Below are positions 60,877 through 64,000 of a stretch of 64,000 nt of DNA, piece by piece; the first letter of the stretch is position 1; each line of letters opens with the position of its first letter. Source of the DNA: Citricoccus zhacaiensis (lineage in GTDB: Bacteria > Actinomycetota > Actinomycetes > Actinomycetales > Micrococcaceae). Below the pieces are notes generated by a model that ran no database searches, was not told where the DNA came from, and saw only the letters and a list, made by a program, of their open reading frames with translations. Location: positions 116,063-180,062 of the forward strand of contig NZ_BMLQ01000003.1 in the NCBI RefSeq assembly GCF_014645315.1, written 5' to 3'. The position numbers were made by a program, and so were the translations under genes.

Positions 60877-62379
60877 ATGACCGAGATCATCCTGGACGAG
60901 CGAGCGGCCGGCATCCTGGCCGGTGTCGAGCAACTGCTGTGGATTGACGGGCGCGCCACCGAGGCGTCCACCGGCGAATGGCGCGAGGTGCGCAACCCCG
61001 CCCGGCGCGGGGAGATCATCGGCCGGGTGCCGGCCGCCGGCGAGGAGGACGTCAACCGGGCGGTCTCCGCCGCGCGCCGGGCCTTCATCGAATGGCGCAG
61101 CGTGCACTTCACGGACCGGGCCCGGGCCCTGCTGGCCATCGCGGACGACATCGAAGCGGAGGCGGAGAAGTTCGCCCAGCTCACGGCCCTGGACACCGGC
61201 AACGCCCTGAGTTCCCAGGCCCGTCCCGAGGTCAAGACCCTGGTCTCACTGTTCCGGTACTTCGCCGGCGTGGCGGGGGAGTCCAAGGGCGTCACCCTGC
61301 CCGCGGGGGACCAGCAGTTGCAGTACACCCGTCGCGAGCCGCTGGGCGTGGTGGCGTGCATCCTGCCGTGGAACTCGCCGCTGATGATCGCCGCGTTCAA
61401 GGTCCCGGCCGCCCTGGCTGCCGGGAACACCGTGATCCTCAAGGCCGCTGACGACGCGCCGCTGACCATCCAGTACCTGGCTCAGGTCTGCCAGCGGCAC
61501 GTGCCGGCCGGCGTCGTGAACTCCCTGACCGGCCGCGGCTCGGTGATCGGCAATGCGCTGTCCACCCACCCGGGCGTGGACAAGGTGTCCTTCACCGGCT
61601 CCACCGAGGTGGGCCGCGGCGTGGCCGCGCAGGCCTCCGAGCGGCTGGCGCACCTGTCCCTGGAGCTGGGCGGGAAGAACCCGTCCATCGTGTTCCCGGA
61701 CGCTGTGGAGGACGAGGGCATCCTGGACGGGTTGATGTTGTCCTCGCGCTTCGCCCGTCAGGGCCAGTCCTGCACCGCGGGCTCCCGGCTATTCCTGCAC
61801 GAGGACATTTATGACGAGATGCTGGATAAGCTCGCCGCGCGACTGGGGGCGATGGTCGTCGGCGACCCGCTGGACGAGGCCACGGACATGGGCGCGGTCA
61901 TCAACCAGTCCCAGTTCGACCAGATCAATGGCTTCCTCGAGGACGGCCGGAACCACCCGGACCTGACCACCGTGCTCGGTGGCACCGCGCCCACCGAGGG
62001 ACCGCTGACCGAGGGCTTCTACCACGTGCCGACCATCTTCGGCGGAGCACGGAACGACTTCCGCCTGGCCCAGGAGGAGATCTTCGGCCCCGTGCTGGTC
62101 GCGATCAAGTGGAAGGACGTGGACGAGGTCATCCAGATGGCCAACGACTCCCATTACGGCCTGGCCGCGTACGTCTGGACCCACGACTTGGACAACGCCC
62201 TGAACACCGCGCACCGGATCGAGTCCGGCTGGGTGCAGGTCAACCAGGGCGGCGGCCAGGTGGTAGGCCAGTCCTACGGCGGGTACAAGCAGTCCGGCAT
62301 GGGCCGGGAGGCGTCCCTGGAGGGCATGCTGGAGGGCTTCACCCAGATCAAACAGGTCAACGTGAAGCTGCGGGGTTGA
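60877..62379 (+). CDS. NAD(P)-dependent aldehyde dehydrogenase
   Basis: A 500-residue aldehyde dehydrogenase. VACILPWNSPLM, FTGSTEVGR (cofactor), LELGGKNPSIVF with the general-base Glu near 268 and GQSCTAGSRLFL with the nucleophile Cys near 304 are seen, followed by EEIFGPVL. Keeping the base Glu distinguishes it from CoA-acylating methylmalonate-semialdehyde dehydrogenase (MmsA), so despite its place after mmsB it seems to make a free acid. AGAAGGA precedes the ATG, 116 bp after the hydratase; a separate operon is possible. Confidence 0.88.
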   Translation: MTEIILDERAAGILAGVEQLLWIDGRATEASTGEWREVRNPARRGEIIGRVPAAGEEDVNRAVSAARRAFIEWRSVHFTDRARALLAIADDIEAEAEKFAQLTALDTGNALSSQARPEVKTLVSLFRYFAGVAGESKGVTLPAGDQQLQYTRREPLGVVACILPWNSPLMIAAFKVPAALAAGNTVILKAADDAPLTIQYLAQVCQRHVPAGVVNSLTGRGSVIGNALSTHPGVDKVSFTGSTEVGRGVAAQASERLAHLSLELGGKNPSIVFPDAVEDEGILDGLMLSSRFARQGQSCTAGSRLFLHEDIYDEMLDKLAARLGAMVVGDPLDEATDMGAVINQSQFDQINGFLEDGRNHPDLTTVLGGTAPTEGPLTEGFYHVPTIFGGARNDFRLAQEEIFGPVLVAIKWKDVDEVIQMANDSHYGLAAYVWTHDLDNALNTAHRIESGWVQVNQGGGQVVGQSYGGYKQSGMGREASLEGMLEGFTQIKQVNVKLRG

Positions 62380-62381
62380 GC

Positions 62382-63650
62382 ATGATGGACAAGATTGCGG
62401 ACAACACCGTGCCCGACGGCGGCGGGTCACCCGCCGCGGCCGGCGCAGCCCTGCCGCTGGCCGGGATCACCGTGATGGACCTGTCCCGGGCCCTGGCGGG
62501 ACCGTACTGCACGGCGCTGCTGGGCGACCTCGGAGCCGACATCATCAAGGTGGAGTCCGCCAAGGGCGGGGACTCCACCCGGTCCTGGCCACCGTTCGAG
62601 GACGAGCACTCGCTCTACTTCGACTCCACGAACCGGAACAAGCAGTCGATCGCGGTGGACTTCTACACCGAGCAGGGCCGTCAGCTGCTGTGGGACCTCG
62701 CGGTGTCCGCGGACGTGCTGGTGGAGAACTTCCGCCCCGGGGTACTGGCCACCATGGGCCTGGACCCAGAGGCGTTGCGCCAGGCGAATCCCGGTCTGGT
62801 GATCGCCTCCGTCTCCGGCTTCGGGACCACCGGCCCGCTGGCTCAGGCGGCCGGACTGGACCAGGTGGCCCAGGGCATGTCTGGGCTGATGTCCGTGACG
62901 GGCCCGGACGCGGACTCTCCCACCCGGGTGGGGGTGCCGGTGATGGACCTCTACGCGGGCGTCTTCACCGCGGTGGGGATCTGTGCCTCGCTGGCCGGCC
63001 GCGCCGGCAACGGCGGGCAAGGCCACGAGGTGGGGACCTCCCTGCTGGAGGCCGGACTGGCCGTCTCGGCGTTCCAGGGCCAGAACTACCTGTCCACCGG
63101 CACCGTCCCGGTGCCGCAGGGCAACAACCATCCCGTGCTCTCGCCCTACGGGGTATTCCGGACGGCCGACATCCCGGCGATCATCGCGGTGGGCAACCAG
63201 GCCCACTGGAAGAAGTTCTGCGCGATCATCGGCGCACCCGAGCTCGAGGAGGATCCGCGCTTCGCCCTGGGACGTGATCGCTCGGAGCACCGGGCCGAGC
63301 TGACCGAGCAGATCGAACAGAAGTTGATGACCCGCCCCGGGCTGGAATGGATCGAGGCCTTCCGCGCCGCGGGGATCCCCACCGGGCCCATCTACACCTA
63401 TGCCCAGGCCTTCGAGGACCCCCAGGTGCAAGCCTTGGACATGGTGCAGACCGTGACGCGAACGGACGGCTCGGCCCTGCCGCTGCTGCGCGGGCCGCTC
63501 AGCATCGACGGCACCGCCACCGGCGTGCGCAAGTCACCACCGGCGCTGGGCGAGGACACGCGCTCCGTGCTCGAGGGCCTGGGCCTGGACGAGGGCCAGA
63601 TCGCAGGCCTCGTCGAGGCAGGCATCGTGCAGGAGACGGTGCGGTCATGA
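62382..63650 (+). CDS. Class III (CaiB/BaiF) CoA-transferase
   Basis: A 422-residue CoA-transferase family protein: VMDLSRALAGPYCTALLGDL, FRPGVLATMGLDPEAL, and GLDQVAQGMSGLMSVTG with the Asp that forms the acyl-enzyme in formyl-CoA transferase. The GLDQ motif separates it from the racemase at 3585, which has GHDINY. It would swap CoA between acyl-CoA and an acid, for example a dicarboxylate. ATG ATG at 62382, 2 bp after the aldehyde dehydrogenase stop; its stop overlaps the next gene (ATGA). Confidence 0.88.
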   Translation: MMDKIADNTVPDGGGSPAAAGAALPLAGITVMDLSRALAGPYCTALLGDLGADIIKVESAKGGDSTRSWPPFEDEHSLYFDSTNRNKQSIAVDFYTEQGRQLLWDLAVSADVLVENFRPGVLATMGLDPEALRQANPGLVIASVSGFGTTGPLAQAAGLDQVAQGMSGLMSVTGPDADSPTRVGVPVMDLYAGVFTAVGICASLAGRAGNGGQGHEVGTSLLEAGLAVSAFQGQNYLSTGTVPVPQGNNHPVLSPYGVFRTADIPAIIAVGNQAHWKKFCAIIGAPELEEDPRFALGRDRSEHRAELTEQIEQKLMTRPGLEWIEAFRAAGIPTGPIYTYAQAFEDPQVQALDMVQTVTRTDGSALPLLRGPLSIDGTATGVRKSPPALGEDTRSVLEGLGLDEGQIAGLVEAGIVQETVRS

Positions 63651-64000
63651 CCGAGACCACTGCGTCTGGGGGATCGGTGGAGGTGTCCCAGTCGGGGTCC
63701 ATTGCCACCCTCACCCTGTCCAATTCCGGGCGGCGCAACACCATGACGGAGGCCATGTGGCGGGCCCTTGAGCCGGCCTGCGCCCGACTGGCCGATGACG
63801 CATCGGTGCGGGCCGTCGTCGTCCGCGGGGCCGGAACGGATTTCTCCGCCGGGGCGGACATCTCCGATCTGCGCGCCATCCTGCGGGACGAGGACTCCGG
63901 TCACCACGACGGCGGCGCCGTGGCCGCCGGCGAGGCGGCCCTGGCCGGGCTGCACAAGCCGACCATCGCCGCCGTCGAGGGCTACTGCCTCGGGGGTGCC
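63647..64000 (+). CDS. Enoyl-CoA hydratase family protein, 3'-truncated by the window end
   Basis: The first 118 residues of a crotonase, with TDFSAGADISDL as the oxyanion-hole loop and VEGYCLGGA at the cut end. ATG overlaps the CoA-transferase stop (ATGA), so the two are coupled. Catalytic glutamates lie beyond the window and cannot be judged. Confidence 0.88.
   Translation, partial: MTETTASGGSVEVSQSGSIATLTLSNSGRRNTMTEAMWRALEPACARLADDASVRAVVVRGAGTDFSAGADISDLRAILRDEDSGHHDGGAVAAGEAALAGLHKPTIAAVEGYCLGGA

Overview
The window is high-GC DNA with tightly packed genes and strong purine-rich ribosome binding sites. It lacks phage, IS and CRISPR signals. Protein content (actinobacterial LIV transporter, PaaX-family repressors, EtfBA, many FadE/FadD/EchA paralogues, CRP/GlxR-like boxes) points to an actinobacterium, probably Micrococcaceae-like; this placement is inference. 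Almost every gene acts on acyl-CoA thioesters, so the window reads as a catabolic island for carboxylic acids, in particular ring-containing ones.

Layout. 1-11000: end of an acyl-CoA ligase, a medium-chain acyl-CoA synthetase on the minus strand, then an operon (2751-10997) with enoyl-CoA hydratases, an alpha-methylacyl-CoA racemase, an APH-like kinase-fold protein, a CrtC/DUF7064-7065-like protein, a MaoC hydratase and a long-chain acyl-CoA synthetase. 11115-18367: an MFS carrier divergent from a complete LIV-type ABC importer (lipoprotein, two permeases, two ATPases), followed by a double-hotdog thioesterase. 18364-18801: apparent remnant of a zinc-type alcohol dehydrogenase.

18826-28971 (cluster A) and 29159-40455 (cluster B) are two versions of one module: SDR-fold protein, NPD-family flavoenzyme, acyl-CoA ligase, two 2-hydroxyacyl-CoA dehydratase/benzoyl-CoA reductase-type iron-sulfur subunits, one ASKHA activator ATPase, and a PaaX-family repressor. 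Cluster B adds an enoyl-CoA hydratase, an alpha/beta hydrolase and an acyl-CoA dehydrogenase with Asp at the usual Glu base position. The next minus-strand operon (40687-43594) carries a 2,4-dienoyl-CoA reductase-type SDR, another acyl-CoA dehydrogenase and a BadI-like 2-ketocyclohexanecarboxyl-CoA hydrolase. The simplest reading is activation of an aromatic or alicyclic acid, ATP-driven radical reduction (or dehydration) of the CoA ester, dehydrogenation and hydration, hydrolytic ring opening, and beta-oxidation. The substrate is not determined by the sequence.

43722-52680: an MFS protein, a MaoC hydratase half fused to an acetoacetyl-CoA-synthetase-like ligase with its partner half next door, a pair of FadE proteins, two PaaI-type thioesterases (one frameshifted) and a 4HBT thioesterase. 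52878-56620: EtfB, EtfA and a b-type cytochrome with a long repetitive Pro/Ala-rich N-terminus, a possible route for electrons from the many acyl-CoA dehydrogenases. 56675-64000: a valine/branched-chain operon (isobutyryl-CoA dehydrogenase, 3-hydroxyisobutyryl-CoA hydrolase, 3-hydroxyisobutyrate dehydrogenase, enoyl-CoA hydratase), an aldehyde dehydrogenase, a CoA-transferase and a truncated enoyl-CoA hydratase.

Regulation visible in the sequence: a family of TGGTCNGACCA-like palindromes in seven intergenic regions, four CRP/GlxR-like boxes that co-occur with them, and a composite promoter element (AGTCAC-N5-TTGACAAATGTT) identical in both dehydratase/reductase clusters. The only transcription factors encoded in the window are the two PaaX homologues.
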